A DNA stretch of 64,000 nt from assembly GCA_009838735.1 (NCBI GenBank), contig VXQZ01000030.1:62001-126000 (forward strand), given 5' to 3'. The DNA comes from Chloroflexota bacterium (lineage in GTDB: Bacteria; Chloroflexota; Dehalococcoidia; Bin125). The notes beneath the pieces were generated by a model. It saw only the letters and a program-made list of their open reading frames with translations, did no database searches and was not told the origin of the DNA. This document shows, one piece after another, positions 29,769 to 37,818 of this stretch (within the stretch, counting starts at the first letter, position 1; every line of letters starts with the position of its first letter). The translations under genes were made by a program, and so were the position numbers.

Positions 29769-30458
29769 CTAGCTGTAGATGAAGTCATCAGCGCCCGGGC
29801 AGCGGTCGAGCAGAACGCATTCGGCGCACCTCGGTCGTTGCTTGTGGCAGACACGCCGCCCGTGGCGGATCAGGGTGACGTGGAAGTCGTAGTACCTGTC
29901 GGGCGGGAGCTGGGCTTCGAGCATGTCGTGCGCTGGTACGGCGGCGACCCTGGATCCGATCAGTCCGAGCCGCTGGGCGACTCGATGGACGTGAGTATCG
30001 ACAGGGAGCGCAGGTCGGCCGAGCGAGAAGAGCAGGACGCAGGCAGCGGTCTTGGGTCCGACGCCGGGCAGTTCAGTGAGCCACGTCTTGGCTTCGTCGA
30101 TTGGCATGTCCTCCAGCCGTGAGGCGTCCCAGTCAGGACCGAGTCGGTCGCGCAGCATGGCCAGCAGCGCTTGCATACGCGGGGCCTTCGTCCGTGCCAG
30201 ACCGCCCGGCCGAATCGTCTCCTCCAGTTCCTCGACCGGCGCTTCGAGCACGGCGTCCCAGTCGGGATAGCGCTTCAGCAGCTGTTGGAAGGCGCGGCCG
30301 GAGTTGGTGTCGGAGGTGTTCTGCGACAGCAGCGTGAGGACGAGTTCGGTCACCGGATCATTGGTCGCGCGCCAGGGCGTAAGCGGAGCCTCGCGGATCA
30401 GTCGGCTGATGATCGCGGTGGGGCGGAGGGGTTTCGGTGGTCGGCGTCGGCGGGGCAT
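29769..30458 (-). CDS. Endonuclease III-like DNA glycosylase
   Basis: The 229-residue protein has the HhH-GPD fold of base-excision glycosylases. The helix-hairpin-helix is LTELPGVGPKTAACVLLFSLG, with Lys136 at the position of the EndoIII catalytic lysine. The catalytic aspartate is Asp154 in PVDTHVHRVAQRLGL. A [4Fe-4S] site is given by Cys204, Cys211, Cys214 and Cys220 (C-X6-C-X2-C-X5-C). The basic N-terminus MPRRRRPPKPLRPTA is repeated in a short frame at 30724-30777. It may be Nth itself or a related paralogue. Confidence 0.88.
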   Translation of the reverse strand: MPRRRRPPKPLRPTAIISRLIREAPLTPWRATNDPVTELVLTLLSQNTSDTNSGRAFQQLLKRYPDWDAVLEAPVEELEETIRPGGLARTKAPRMQALLAMLRDRLGPDWDASRLEDMPIDEAKTWLTELPGVGPKTAACVLLFSLGRPALPVDTHVHRVAQRLGLIGSRVAAVPAHDMLEAQLPPDRYYDFHVTLIRHGRRVCHKQRPRCAECVLLDRCPGADDFIYS

Positions 30459-30460
30459 GG

Positions 30461-30727
30461 CTAGCCAACTCTCTCGACGATAAGGAGCGTGGCATACCAC
30501 ACCACCAGGAAGCCTGCGATGAGCGCAATGCCCTTTCGGGTGGAAATGGCGTCCTTACCCCAGGCAATGAGCGTCACGCCGAGGAGCGGCACACCCAGAA
30601 CCGGCAAAGCGAACAGGGTCAGTATCACGCCCGGTGGTGGTCCGTCCAAAACGAGCCGAGCCCAGTTCAGGTCCAGGAGTTCCACGCAGCCGCTCCCGAC
30701 GTCATTGAAGCTGGTCCATAGAGTCAC
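30461..30727 (-). CDS. Small two-span membrane protein
   Basis: From GTG 30727 the frame codes for 88 residues: a polar start (TLWTSFNDVGSGC), then hydrophobic segments PGVILTLFALPVLGVPLLGVTLIAW and KGIALIAGFLVVWYATLLIVE. The GTG overlaps the stop of the 17-residue frame at 30724-30777 (GTGA), the overlap style used by many gene pairs in this window. The stop lies 2 bases before the endonuclease ATG. The family is not recognised. Confidence 0.5.
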   Translation of the reverse strand: MTLWTSFNDVGSGCVELLDLNWARLVLDGPPPGVILTLFALPVLGVPLLGVTLIAWGKDAISTRKGIALIAGFLVVWYATLLIVERVG

Positions 30728-30777
30728 ACACCTGCGGTCGGTCTGAGCGGCTTGGTGGTTCGTCGTCGGCGGGGCAT
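30724..30777 (-). pseudogene. Duplicated 5' end of the endonuclease III-like gene
   Basis: A 17-residue frame, MPRRRRTTKPLRPTAGV, matches the first 15 residues of the downstream glycosylase (MPRRRRPPKPLRPTA) at 13 positions, then stops. At the DNA level several matching codons differ at third positions, so the copy is not recent. It could be the leftover of a gene copy split by arrival of the small membrane gene, or a coupled leader peptide. Confidence 0.6.
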
Positions 30778-30783
30778 CTGTGA

Positions 30784-31161
30784 CTACGGTTCCACGTTTG
30801 ACCGACCTCGTGAGGAGAGTTCGTCCCGCTTGTGATGTCCTGACGGAACAGCCTTGCGAGGAAGAAACAGCCAGACCGTGATCAGAACGGTAGCTCCGAA
30901 ACCCCATCCCGCAACATGGGTGCCCCAGATGTGGTCGCCGCCGTCACTAACGGCAACGATCACGGCGATGCTTCCAATGCCGGTCAGGAGACCCAGTGCG
31001 AATCCTCCGAGTTCGTTTCGATCCTTGACATGCATGATCCAAGCCCCGGCCACGCCGTACCAAAGGGGCATCATGACGGCAAACACTAACGCAATCGCAA
31101 TTGCATCGAGCCCGATCGCATCCAACACCAGTCGCAGTACCGGGAGAACCGAAGAATCCAT
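30784..31161 (-). CDS. Small multi-span membrane protein
   Basis: The 125-residue protein has hydrophobic segments LDAIAIALVFAVMMPLWYGVAGAWIM, GGFALGLLTGIGSIAVIVAV and VAGWGFGATVLITVWLFLP, with a basic C-terminal tail (RKAVPSGHHKRDELSSRGRS). Three spans are likely. The layout of two hydrophobic clusters around a polar loop recalls the membrane protein at 26794. The family is not recognised, and the start at ATG 31161 is a best guess. Confidence 0.55.
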   Translation of the reverse strand: MDSSVLPVLRLVLDAIGLDAIAIALVFAVMMPLWYGVAGAWIMHVKDRNELGGFALGLLTGIGSIAVIVAVSDGGDHIWGTHVAGWGFGATVLITVWLFLPRKAVPSGHHKRDELSSRGRSNVEP

Positions 31162-31242
31162 GCAATTGAACCCGCTCAACCACCAACGTCGCGAAGGCGT
31201 TGGCACGAAGGATACGAGTCTCGCAAGGATGTCACCGTTCGG

Positions 31243-32406
31243 TCAGTGACCAGAGAGCACGGCAGTCGCGAGTCCGCTCTGCGGGAGTCGAGCCAACTCA
31301 TCGACGTACGTGCTATCGCCGCGCATGACTCGGAAGAAGGCTCTCCAGAGGTAGTTGATGTGCTTTGAGGTCCTGAGCGCTAGCCAGGGCCAGGTGGTGA
31401 CGCACCAGTAGTAGAGGCGGGAGATCGTTCGGGCGGCGTTGAGCTCTGGTTGGATGTGCTGGTTGATTGATTCGGTGTAAACAGCGGCTGGATTGTTGCT
31501 GTCGAGAACGGCGTCGGCGGCGAGGTTGGCGGAGTGGACGGCGTAGGCGATGCCCTCGGCGGTGAACTCGTCGGCCAGGCCGGCGGCGTCGCCGAGGAGC
31601 AGCGCACGGCCTCTGGCGACCGGTTCTCGGATCGAGCGGCGATAGCGAATCGGGTGTCCCTGGACGTGGAGCACGTCGGCGTCTGCGAGTCCGAGCCGAG
31701 ACAGGTAGCAATCCGTCTGCTTGCGAATGGTGCGGCCTCGTTTTGGTGCGGTGACAACGCCGACCGAGAGTTTGCCCTCTTTGGGGAACACCCAGCCGTA
31801 GCCCCATGGTCGATAGCCGACGTCGACGTTGGCGGCCTGATGCCAGTGATCCAGAGCATCGCGTGGCGCAGCGATTTCGACTTCATATGCGGCGCTGCGA
31901 GTGGGGGCGGAATCGATGCCCAGCCAGCGCGCCGTTAGTCCGGTCGTGCCATCGGCAGCGAGAACATGGCGCGCCCGGACCGCTCCCGTCGAGGTTTCGA
32001 CTTCGTAGAAGGCATCTTCCTCGACGATTGATTGGACCGTCGTCGCGTCCCGCACCGACGCGCCCGACTCGGCGGCCAGATCGGTGAGGAACTGGTCGAA
32101 GCGGTCTCGCATCACCATCCAGGCGAGTGGACGTTCCGATTTCTTGCGGAACTGAGGTTGGCCGAAGCGCGAGACGTCGATCGTGTCGACATGGCCCTCG
32201 CTGACCGGAGCAATATCGAGATCGTCCAACAGTAGAAGCGTTCGGGCGGGGACGCCCCCGCCGCAAGCCTTGTAGCGGGGCAGCGATTGCTTCTCGAGGA
32301 GCAGGGTGGAAGCTCCAGCAGCGCTCAGTTGCTGCGCCGCTCGCGCGCCGGCGGGGCCGGCTCCGATCACCAAGGCATCCCAAGTCCGTGCACCCGCCAA
32401 GGTCAT
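31243..32406 (-). CDS. Geranylgeranyl reductase-family flavoprotein
   Basis: The 387-residue protein starts with an FAD Rossmann motif (ALVIGAGPAGARAAQQL) and the family pattern SLPRYKACGGGVPART. It continues with RPLAWMVMRDRFDQFL, YGWVFPKEGKLSVGVV and the second FAD motif ALLLGDAAGLADEFTAEGIAYAV. Family members reduce prenyl double bonds of quinones, chlorophyll side chains or lipids. Here a menaquinone or isoprenoid substrate is plausible but unproven. It is divergent from the acyl-CoA dehydrogenase gene. Confidence 0.88.
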   Translation of the reverse strand: MTLAGARTWDALVIGAGPAGARAAQQLSAAGASTLLLEKQSLPRYKACGGGVPARTLLLLDDLDIAPVSEGHVDTIDVSRFGQPQFRKKSERPLAWMVMRDRFDQFLTDLAAESGASVRDATTVQSIVEEDAFYEVETSTGAVRARHVLAADGTTGLTARWLGIDSAPTRSAAYEVEIAAPRDALDHWHQAANVDVGYRPWGYGWVFPKEGKLSVGVVTAPKRGRTIRKQTDCYLSRLGLADADVLHVQGHPIRYRRSIREPVARGRALLLGDAAGLADEFTAEGIAYAVHSANLAADAVLDSNNPAAVYTESINQHIQPELNAARTISRLYYWCVTTWPWLALRTSKHINYLWRAFFRVMRGDSTYVDELARLPQSGLATAVLSGH

Positions 32407-32434
32407 GGTTGATCAGCGTATCGGGAGGGTTGGC

Positions 32435-32440
32435 TATACT
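32435..32440 (+). promoter_or_regulatory. Probable -10 box of the acyl-CoA dehydrogenase gene
   Basis: TATACT (32435-32440) in the divergent gap gives a leader of about 50 bases to the ATG at 32496. No convincing -35 box is found at 17 bases; TTGATC lies 20 bases upstream. Confidence 0.4.
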
Positions 32441-32495
32441 TTCTGCGCCTGCGATTTGGTCGCGGGATGGTGTGCAGAGACCCGAGGAGCCAAGC

Positions 32496-33674
32496 ATGGA
32501 CTATCAATTCACCGAAGCTGACAACGCGTTCCGCAGTGAGGTGGTGGACTTCATCGGCAACAACTGGGTGCCGGCGTCCGTCTCGGATGATAACCCCGAC
32601 GCCGGGTTTGAGGCCGAACGCGCCTTCGAGAAGCGGGCGGCGTCCAAGGGCTGGCTGACCATGGCCTGGCCGGAGGAATACGGCGGGCGCGGCGCGAGCC
32701 ACATCCAGCAAATGATCTACCGCGAAGAAGCGGCCTATCGCGACGCGCCCGGCTCGGGCGGACAGGGCATCTCGATGGTCGGCCCCTGTCTGATGCTGCA
32801 CGGCACCGAGGACCAGCGCCAGGAGCACCTGCCGCGCATCGCCAACGCCGAGTCCTATTGGGCACAGGGCTTCTCCGAGCCCGGCAACGGCTCGGACCTC
32901 GCCGGTCTGCAGACCCGCGCTGTGCGCGACGGCGACGACTTCGTGATCAACGGTCAGAAAATCTGGACGTCGGGCGCGCAGCACGCCGACTGGATCCACG
33001 TGCTCACGCGCACCGACACCGAAGCGCCCAAGCACCGCGGCATCTCCTACTTCTTGCTCGACATGAACACGCCGGGCATAGAAGTGCGCCCGCTGATCAA
33101 CATGCTCGATGAGCACAGCTTCAACGAGGTCTACTTCACCGACGTGCGCGTGCCCGCAGCCAACATGATGGGCGAGTACAACCGCGGTTGGTACGTCGCG
33201 GCGACGCTGCTCGACTTCGAGCGCTCCGGCGTGGCCTGGTCGGCGACTTCGCGCAAGAGCGTGGAGCTGATGTCCGAGTACGCAGCCGAGAAGCCGGGCC
33301 GCCGCGGCGGGGACAAGCTGATCAACGATCCCGGCGTGCGCAACGGCCTCGCCAACCTGATGATCGAGTCTGAGATTGCCAAACTGATCTCGTACCGGGT
33401 GGTCTGGATGCAGTCGCAAGAACTCGTCCCGAACCACGAAGCCTCAATGTCGAAGATGTTCGGCTCGGAGTTGGGCCAGCGAGTCGCCCGCTTTGGCGTC
33501 AACATGATGGGTCTGCACAGCCAGCGCATCGACCCCGACGATCCCGACGCGCCGCTCGCAGCGCGGATCGGACGCTCCTACATGTCGTCCGTCCCCAGCA
33601 CGATCGCGGCAGGCACATCCGAGATCCAGCGCAACATCATTGCCACCCGAGGTCTGCAATTGCCGCGTCAGTAG
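32496..33674 (+). CDS. Acyl-CoA dehydrogenase
   Basis: This 392-residue flavoenzyme oxidises acyl-CoA to the enoyl-CoA. It shows the N-terminal helical domain (FRSEVVDFIGNNWVP, GWLTMAWPEEYGGRG), WAQGFSEPGNGSDLAGLQTRAVRDGDDFVINGQKIWTSGA for the middle beta domain, and VYFTDVRVPAANMMGEYNRGWY. The C-terminal IAAGTSEIQRNIIATRGL is the usual FAD/CoA end motif. GAGGA precedes the ATG. Substrate chain length is unknown. A strong hairpin follows the gene, so it is probably a single-gene transcript. Confidence 0.93.
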   Translation: MDYQFTEADNAFRSEVVDFIGNNWVPASVSDDNPDAGFEAERAFEKRAASKGWLTMAWPEEYGGRGASHIQQMIYREEAAYRDAPGSGGQGISMVGPCLMLHGTEDQRQEHLPRIANAESYWAQGFSEPGNGSDLAGLQTRAVRDGDDFVINGQKIWTSGAQHADWIHVLTRTDTEAPKHRGISYFLLDMNTPGIEVRPLINMLDEHSFNEVYFTDVRVPAANMMGEYNRGWYVAATLLDFERSGVAWSATSRKSVELMSEYAAEKPGRRGGDKLINDPGVRNGLANLMIESEIAKLISYRVVWMQSQELVPNHEASMSKMFGSELGQRVARFGVNMMGLHSQRIDPDDPDAPLAARIGRSYMSSVPSTIAAGTSEIQRNIIATRGLQLPRQ

Positions 33675-33703
33675 TCCAGCGATCGGTTCTGGGCGTAACA
33701 GGA

Positions 33704-33729
33704 GCGGCCTCCGCGGAGGCCGCTTCTTG
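33704..33729 (+). terminator. Rho-independent terminator after the acyl-CoA dehydrogenase gene
   Basis: GCGGCCTCCG-CGGAGGCCGC (33704-33723) is a perfect palindrome followed by TTCTTGT. It lies between convergent genes and could serve both, although the T-rich side favours the plus strand. Confidence 0.75.
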
Positions 33730-33752
33730 TATCTCGATCGCTTTGAATCGCG

Positions 33753-34250
33753 CTACTCCGAACGTGCGCCCCTGAGCAGATCACCCACGTGCTCGCGCAC
33801 GTGGCCGACGGCAACGCCTTCAAGGACGTCGAGCAGCGTCCCCTCGACGCCTCCTGCGGAGCGGGTCGGCTGCTGGAGCAGCTCATCGTCGGCAGCTCGG
33901 ATGGCGTCGATCGTCTCGGCCCGGTTTCGCCGAAACTCGGTCAGCAGTTGTTCGACCGGTTGGTCGTCTCGACGGGCGACCTGCTTGGCGTTGTAAGCGT
34001 CCATGTCGAAGCCGGCGCCACCTCCCTGGGGGACGTCATCGCCGCCTGCCCGCTGCTCGGCTCGCTCGATCAGTCGGGGATATGTCCATTCGATTGCGGC
34101 GATGTGGGCCAACAGCTGCCGCGCGTTCCAGCCCTGCTCGTAGACGCCCCGCTCGAAGGCCTCTGCTGGGAGTTGCGCGACGGCCTCCTGGAACTCCTCG
34201 CTGTCTTGCTGCAGGGCAGAGATCAGATCTTCGCGGGTGGAGATCGTCAT
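33753..34250 (-). CDS. DinB-like four-helix protein
   Basis: This 165-residue protein is of the DinB/YfiT-like metal-binding helical-bundle type. LLAHIAAIEWTYPRLIERA carries the first His, and VAVGHVREHVGDLLRGA carries the H-X3-H pair. Such proteins often act as thiol-dependent transferases (bacillithiol or mycothiol) or have unknown roles. The ATG overlaps the stop of the upstream short-chain dehydrogenase gene (ATGA), making it the last gene of the hpnG-hpnA-SDR-DinB operon. Confidence 0.8.
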   Translation of the reverse strand: MTISTREDLISALQQDSEEFQEAVAQLPAEAFERGVYEQGWNARQLLAHIAAIEWTYPRLIERAEQRAGGDDVPQGGGAGFDMDAYNAKQVARRDDQPVEQLLTEFRRNRAETIDAIRAADDELLQQPTRSAGGVEGTLLDVLEGVAVGHVREHVGDLLRGARSE

Positions 34251-35113
34251 GAGGCCGGCCACTCCGCTCCGGTGATCTCGTTGGACAGCTCCCAGAGGCG
34301 TTCGGCCGCCTGACGGTCGCTTGCTTGTGGCTGCTGTTGCGTGAGGGTGTGACGGTCGAAGTACTCGCCGGCGTCGGCGCGCCGGTCCGGATCGGTGACC
34401 AGCTCGACTACCGGCGCGGCGCCCTGCTCGGGACTGCGCAGCAACGGTCGCAGGAGCCTGAGGCCAGCTCGCATGGGAGCGGGAAAGTTCTGCGCGAAGT
34501 TGGTGGCCACAACGCCAGGGTGAACCGAAAAGGTTGCCAGGCCGACATCGTGTGTGCGTCGGTGAAGCTCGTTGGTGAACATGATGTTGGCCAGCTTTGT
34601 TGCGCAATACGGCCGGATACCACCCCAGTAGTGCTCGAAGTTGAGGTCATCCAGTGGCATCGCGTCGACGCGCTCGTACACCCGCGAGCTGACATTGACG
34701 ACGCGCGCATCATCCGACCGGAGCAGCGTCGGCAGCAGCAGCGAGGTGAGAAGGACGGGCGACAGGTGATTCGTCTGCATCATCGTCTCGAGGCCGTCTT
34801 CGGTCAGTGATCGGTCGGTGAGTGTGAGCCCAGCGTTGTTGACTAGCACATCGACCCGCTCGGTGCGCTCCAGTAGCTCGTCTGCGGCCCGCCGGACAGA
34901 GGCAAACGAAGTCAGGTCCAGTTCCAGCAGTTCGACGGCGATCGACCCGCTGTCCTTCTGGATCTGGGAGATGGCCGCCTGACCTCGCTCAACCGATCGG
35001 GCAGCGGCGAACACTTGCCAACCGCGACCGGCCAGCTCGGTCGCGGCGGCTTTGCCGATGCCGCTGTTGGCTCCTGTGATCAGGACCACTGGTGGTGTTG
35101 ATTGTTCGTTCAT
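34247..35113 (-). CDS. Short-chain dehydrogenase/reductase
   Basis: The 288-residue protein has the SDR cofactor motif VLITGANSGIGKAAATEL, the NNAG motif (VDVLVNNAGLT), VVNVSSRV with the catalytic Ser, and the active-site Tyr/Lys in RPYCATKLANIMF. The arrangement resembles retinol-dehydrogenase-like SDRs that act on bulky lipids. Placed directly after hpnA with an ATGA overlap, it may modify a hopanoid intermediate, but that is inference. Start ATG 35113 overlaps the hpnA stop. Confidence 0.9.
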   Translation of the reverse strand: MNEQSTPPVVLITGANSGIGKAAATELAGRGWQVFAAARSVERGQAAISQIQKDSGSIAVELLELDLTSFASVRRAADELLERTERVDVLVNNAGLTLTDRSLTEDGLETMMQTNHLSPVLLTSLLLPTLLRSDDARVVNVSSRVYERVDAMPLDDLNFEHYWGGIRPYCATKLANIMFTNELHRRTHDVGLATFSVHPGVVATNFAQNFPAPMRAGLRLLRPLLRSPEQGAAPVVELVTDPDRRADAGEYFDRHTLTQQQPQASDRQAAERLWELSNEITGAEWPAS

Positions 35114-36111
35114 CGGCCGACTTTCTGAAACCAGGTCACCGCGTCGTTGAATGTCTCGTCCAGATCGGTCTGCGGCAAGCGCAATTCTTGGATCGCCCTG
35201 CGGCAATCGAAGAACTGGCGTTGGCGGGCGAGCCGGACTCCCGCAATAGTCGCCCGTGGCTGCTGTCTGGTCAAAGCGCTGATCAGAAACTCGTCGATCA
35301 GGGCAGCAGCGAAGGCGACAGTCGATGGGAGCGCCATCCGCGGGACTGAAGCGCCGCCCGCCACCGCTGCATGCTCGATGATCTCGCGCAGAGTCATATT
35401 GCCCTCCCCGTGTCCGAGGATGTAACGCTCTCCGATTCGGCCCATGGTCGCCGCGTTGACGTGACCCTCGGCCACATCCTGTACGTGAACGACGTTCAGT
35501 CCTGCGGTGCGGATGTAGGCGGGCATCGCGCCATTCGCCGCGTCGCGGATCAGGCGGCCGGTCGGCGTCGGCTTGAAGTCCAGCGGTCCAATCGGCGCGG
35601 TCGGCTGGACGCAGACGGCGGGAAGAGACTCGGTCTGGACCAGCTCGTGGACGAGCCGCTCGCTGAGAATCTTGGTTTCCTCATAGGGACCCGGAGCCCG
35701 ATCAATGTCGGCCCACTGACTCTCGTCGGCTGGCCTTGACAGATCGCGGGGTGGGCCTATGGCTGCGACCGATGAGGTGTGGACAACTCGATCAATCTGG
35801 GCTCGCAGTGCAGCCAACATGAGCGCTCGCGTGCCGTCGACGTTTGCGCGAAACGCATCTCTTCTGGCGCGTCGACTCAGGTCGTAACGCGCGGCGACGT
35901 TGAACAGCGTGTCGACTCCCGTAACTGCGTCCTCGAGTGACGCCGAGTCGGTGAGATCGCCATGCAAAATCTCAATCGGCAACGCGTCCAGATTGCGCTG
36001 GTCGCTGCCCGGACGCACCATGGCACGGACTTCTGCGCCAGCGTCGATTACGGCGCGCACCACGTGGGCGCCGATGAAGCCATTGGCGCCGGTAACCAGT
36101 ACTTGGTTCAC
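35110..36111 (-). CDS. hpnA: Hopanoid-associated sugar epimerase HpnA-like protein
   Basis: The 333-residue NAD-dependent epimerase has the Rossmann motif VLVTGANGFIGAHVVRAV and the catalytic YEETK. It also has the segments most typical of HpnA: VQPTAPIGPLDFKPTPTGRL, ANGAMPAYI, LNVVHVQDVAEGHV, GRIGERYILGHGEGNMTLREI. HpnA lies in hopanoid clusters and is thought to act on the side-chain sugar. Adjacent hpnG and nearby hpnH support the assignment. It follows hpnG by 19 bases. Confidence 0.85.
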   Translation of the reverse strand: MNQVLVTGANGFIGAHVVRAVIDAGAEVRAMVRPGSDQRNLDALPIEILHGDLTDSASLEDAVTGVDTLFNVAARYDLSRRARRDAFRANVDGTRALMLAALRAQIDRVVHTSSVAAIGPPRDLSRPADESQWADIDRAPGPYEETKILSERLVHELVQTESLPAVCVQPTAPIGPLDFKPTPTGRLIRDAANGAMPAYIRTAGLNVVHVQDVAEGHVNAATMGRIGERYILGHGEGNMTLREIIEHAAVAGGASVPRMALPSTVAFAAALIDEFLISALTRQQPRATIAGVRLARQRQFFDCRRAIQELRLPQTDLDETFNDAVTWFQKVGR

Positions 36112-36130
36112 GCGGCGGCCTGGAGCGGCC

Positions 36131-36823
36131 CTAGCCGCCGTTGTCGTCCGCGAGCGCGGGAATGATCAGCGTCATCGCACGCTCCAACTCGCGGATCGCA
36201 GACTCGCGCTGAAGACCCAGCGACAGCAACTCGGGCAGCAAACCGGGCCGGCGGATCGCGCCGACCGCGATGTCCAGCGCCGACGGCTTACCCCGCCACT
36301 GGACGACCTCGTTCGGGATGTCATCGTCGAGCGCGTCCATAACCACACGAACGGAGACAAACGGGATGTCGGCTTCGGCGCAGACCTCGGCCCATTCCGA
36401 GTCCTCCATCTGCACGATCTCTGCGCCCGAGACTGCGGCGGCGCGCTTCTCCGGCTTGGTGAACAGGATTTCCGGCGTCGTAATGCTGGTCACCGACTGC
36501 CAGTAGATATCGGCCTTGTTCAGCAGGCGAATGGCCTGTTTGCGAAGCTGGTCGTCGGCCGGGAAGACAGCGCCGTCGGTCTGCCGGATGGTGGTGGTCG
36601 GCAGCGTGATCGAGGGGCGACGCAGCGTGTTGGTCAGGCCGCCGGCGACCCCGATGCTGATCACCAGGTCGGGATATTCTTCGACGGCTTCCTCCGCTGC
36701 GTCACGCGCTCGCAGAGGGCCGACGCCTGACGTAATGATCCGGACGCGTCCGCGCCCCGCGATCGCCTGTCCGGCGCGGGCGGCTTTGGCCTCCCAGGGC
36801 AGTGCAGCGGTGATGGTGAGCAT
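36131..36823 (-). CDS. hpnG: Hopanoid-associated phosphorylase HpnG-like protein
   Basis: This 230-residue member of the nucleoside phosphorylase superfamily contains ITAALPWEAKAA, SGVGPLRARDAAEEAV, VISIGVAGGL and VQMEDSEWAEVCAEADIPFVSVRVVMDALDDDIP. HpnG removes adenine from adenosylhopane to give ribosylhopane (or its phosphate). Futalosine hydrolase MqnB and MTA/SAH nucleosidase are relatives and remain alternatives; the neighbours hpnA and hpnH favour HpnG. TAAACT lies 7 bases before the ATG with no ribosome site, suggesting a leaderless start. Confidence 0.75.
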   Translation of the reverse strand: MLTITAALPWEAKAARAGQAIAGRGRVRIITSGVGPLRARDAAEEAVEEYPDLVISIGVAGGLTNTLRRPSITLPTTTIRQTDGAVFPADDQLRKQAIRLLNKADIYWQSVTSITTPEILFTKPEKRAAAVSGAEIVQMEDSEWAEVCAEADIPFVSVRVVMDALDDDIPNEVVQWRGKPSALDIAVGAIRRPGLLPELLSLGLQRESAIRELERAMTLIIPALADDNGG

Positions 36824-36933
36824 GCGAGTCAGTTTAGGCCAGAGCCAGGCCCATCACGCGCCATGAAACCAACTTATGCCACTGGAGATCGTGGGGCGGA
36901 GTTCAGCTCACGGCATCGGAGCCCGGAGAATCG

Positions 36934-36990
36934 ATGAGTAGACTGGACGACAACCGAGACAACGAAGATTTCATCCGTAAGGACGATTGA
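36934..36990 (+). CDS. 18-residue upstream peptide coupled to enoyl-CoA hydratase
   Basis: ATG 36934 has GGAG 5 bases upstream and opens a frame coding for the highly charged MSRLDDNRDNEDFIRKDD. Its stop TGA overlaps the next gene's ATG as TGATG. This geometry is that of a translated leader. No function can be read from the peptide. Confidence 0.4.
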   Translation: MSRLDDNRDNEDFIRKDD

Positions 36991-37775
36991 TGTACGAGAC
37001 GTTGTTGTACGAGATTGAAGACGGCATCTGCACGATCACGCTGAATCGGCCCGAGTCGCTCAACGCACTCAATGGGACGATGCTGACCGAGCTGCCCCTG
37101 GCGTGCGAGCAGGCAGCCGCGGACGATGAAGTCCGGGTCGTGATCCTGACCGGCGCCGGCCGCCTGTTCTGCGCCGGCGGCGACCTCAAGGACACGGGTC
37201 GGGGCGACATACGCAACCTCGAGCAGAGTATCTACAGCCTGACCCACTCTGAGCGGACCTCGATCCTGCTGAACCAGATGGCCAAACCGACGATCGCGGC
37301 GATCAACGGCGGTGCAGCTGGCGCCGGCTGTTCGATTACGTTGGCCTGCGACCTGCGCTACATGTCCACCACGGCATATCTCTACACCGCGTTCCTCAAG
37401 GTCGGCTTCTCCGGCGACTTCGGCGGCACCTGGACCCTGCCGCGTCTGGTTGGCATGGGTAAAGCGCGTGAGATGTACCTGCTGCCCGATCGCGTGCACG
37501 CGGAGGAGGCGTTATCGCTGGGCCTGGCCAACGGCGTCTACGACCCGGAAGAGCTGATGCCGAATGTGCTGCAGGTCGCGGCCCAGTTGCGCGATTCGCA
37601 TCCGGGCGCGATCGCGCAGATCAAGAACAACCTCAACGACGCGTTCACGATTCCGCTGTCGGAAGCCGTCAGGCGCGAAGCCGACCGGATGCGTCGAGTG
37701 GGCGAGAGCGAGGATTCAATCGAAGCACGACGGGCGTTCGTCGAAAAGCGGCGCCCCGTGTTCAAAGGACGGTGA
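36990..37775 (+). CDS. Enoyl-CoA hydratase/isomerase family protein
   Basis: The 261-residue crotonase-fold protein has ICTITLNRPESLNALNGTML, the first oxyanion strand RLFCAGGDLK, and the second, AINGGAAGAGCSITLACDLRYMS. The downstream acidic pair seen in classic hydratases is not clear: the equivalent region reads VGFSGDFGGTWTLPRLVG. Hydratase versus isomerase or other crotonase activity is therefore open. The start is ATG 36990 with AAGGA upstream; a TTG at 36987 directly precedes it. Confidence 0.88.
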   Translation: MYETLLYEIEDGICTITLNRPESLNALNGTMLTELPLACEQAAADDEVRVVILTGAGRLFCAGGDLKDTGRGDIRNLEQSIYSLTHSERTSILLNQMAKPTIAAINGGAAGAGCSITLACDLRYMSTTAYLYTAFLKVGFSGDFGGTWTLPRLVGMGKAREMYLLPDRVHAEEALSLGLANGVYDPEELMPNVLQVAAQLRDSHPGAIAQIKNNLNDAFTIPLSEAVRREADRMRRVGESEDSIEARRAFVEKRRPVFKGR

Positions 37776-37818
37776 GTCAACCAGGCTGCTGAGGCCGACA
37801 GTCGGAAAGAGGTGCGCC

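Noticed and set aside
32403-33437. Long open frame (344 codons) on the minus strand
   Set aside because: It is antisense to the acyl-CoA dehydrogenase gene, which has complete family motifs.
36131-36823. Futalosine hydrolase (mqnB) or MTA/SAH nucleosidase
   Set aside because: These share the fold, but adjacency to hpnA and proximity to hpnH make HpnG more likely; it stays as an alternative.
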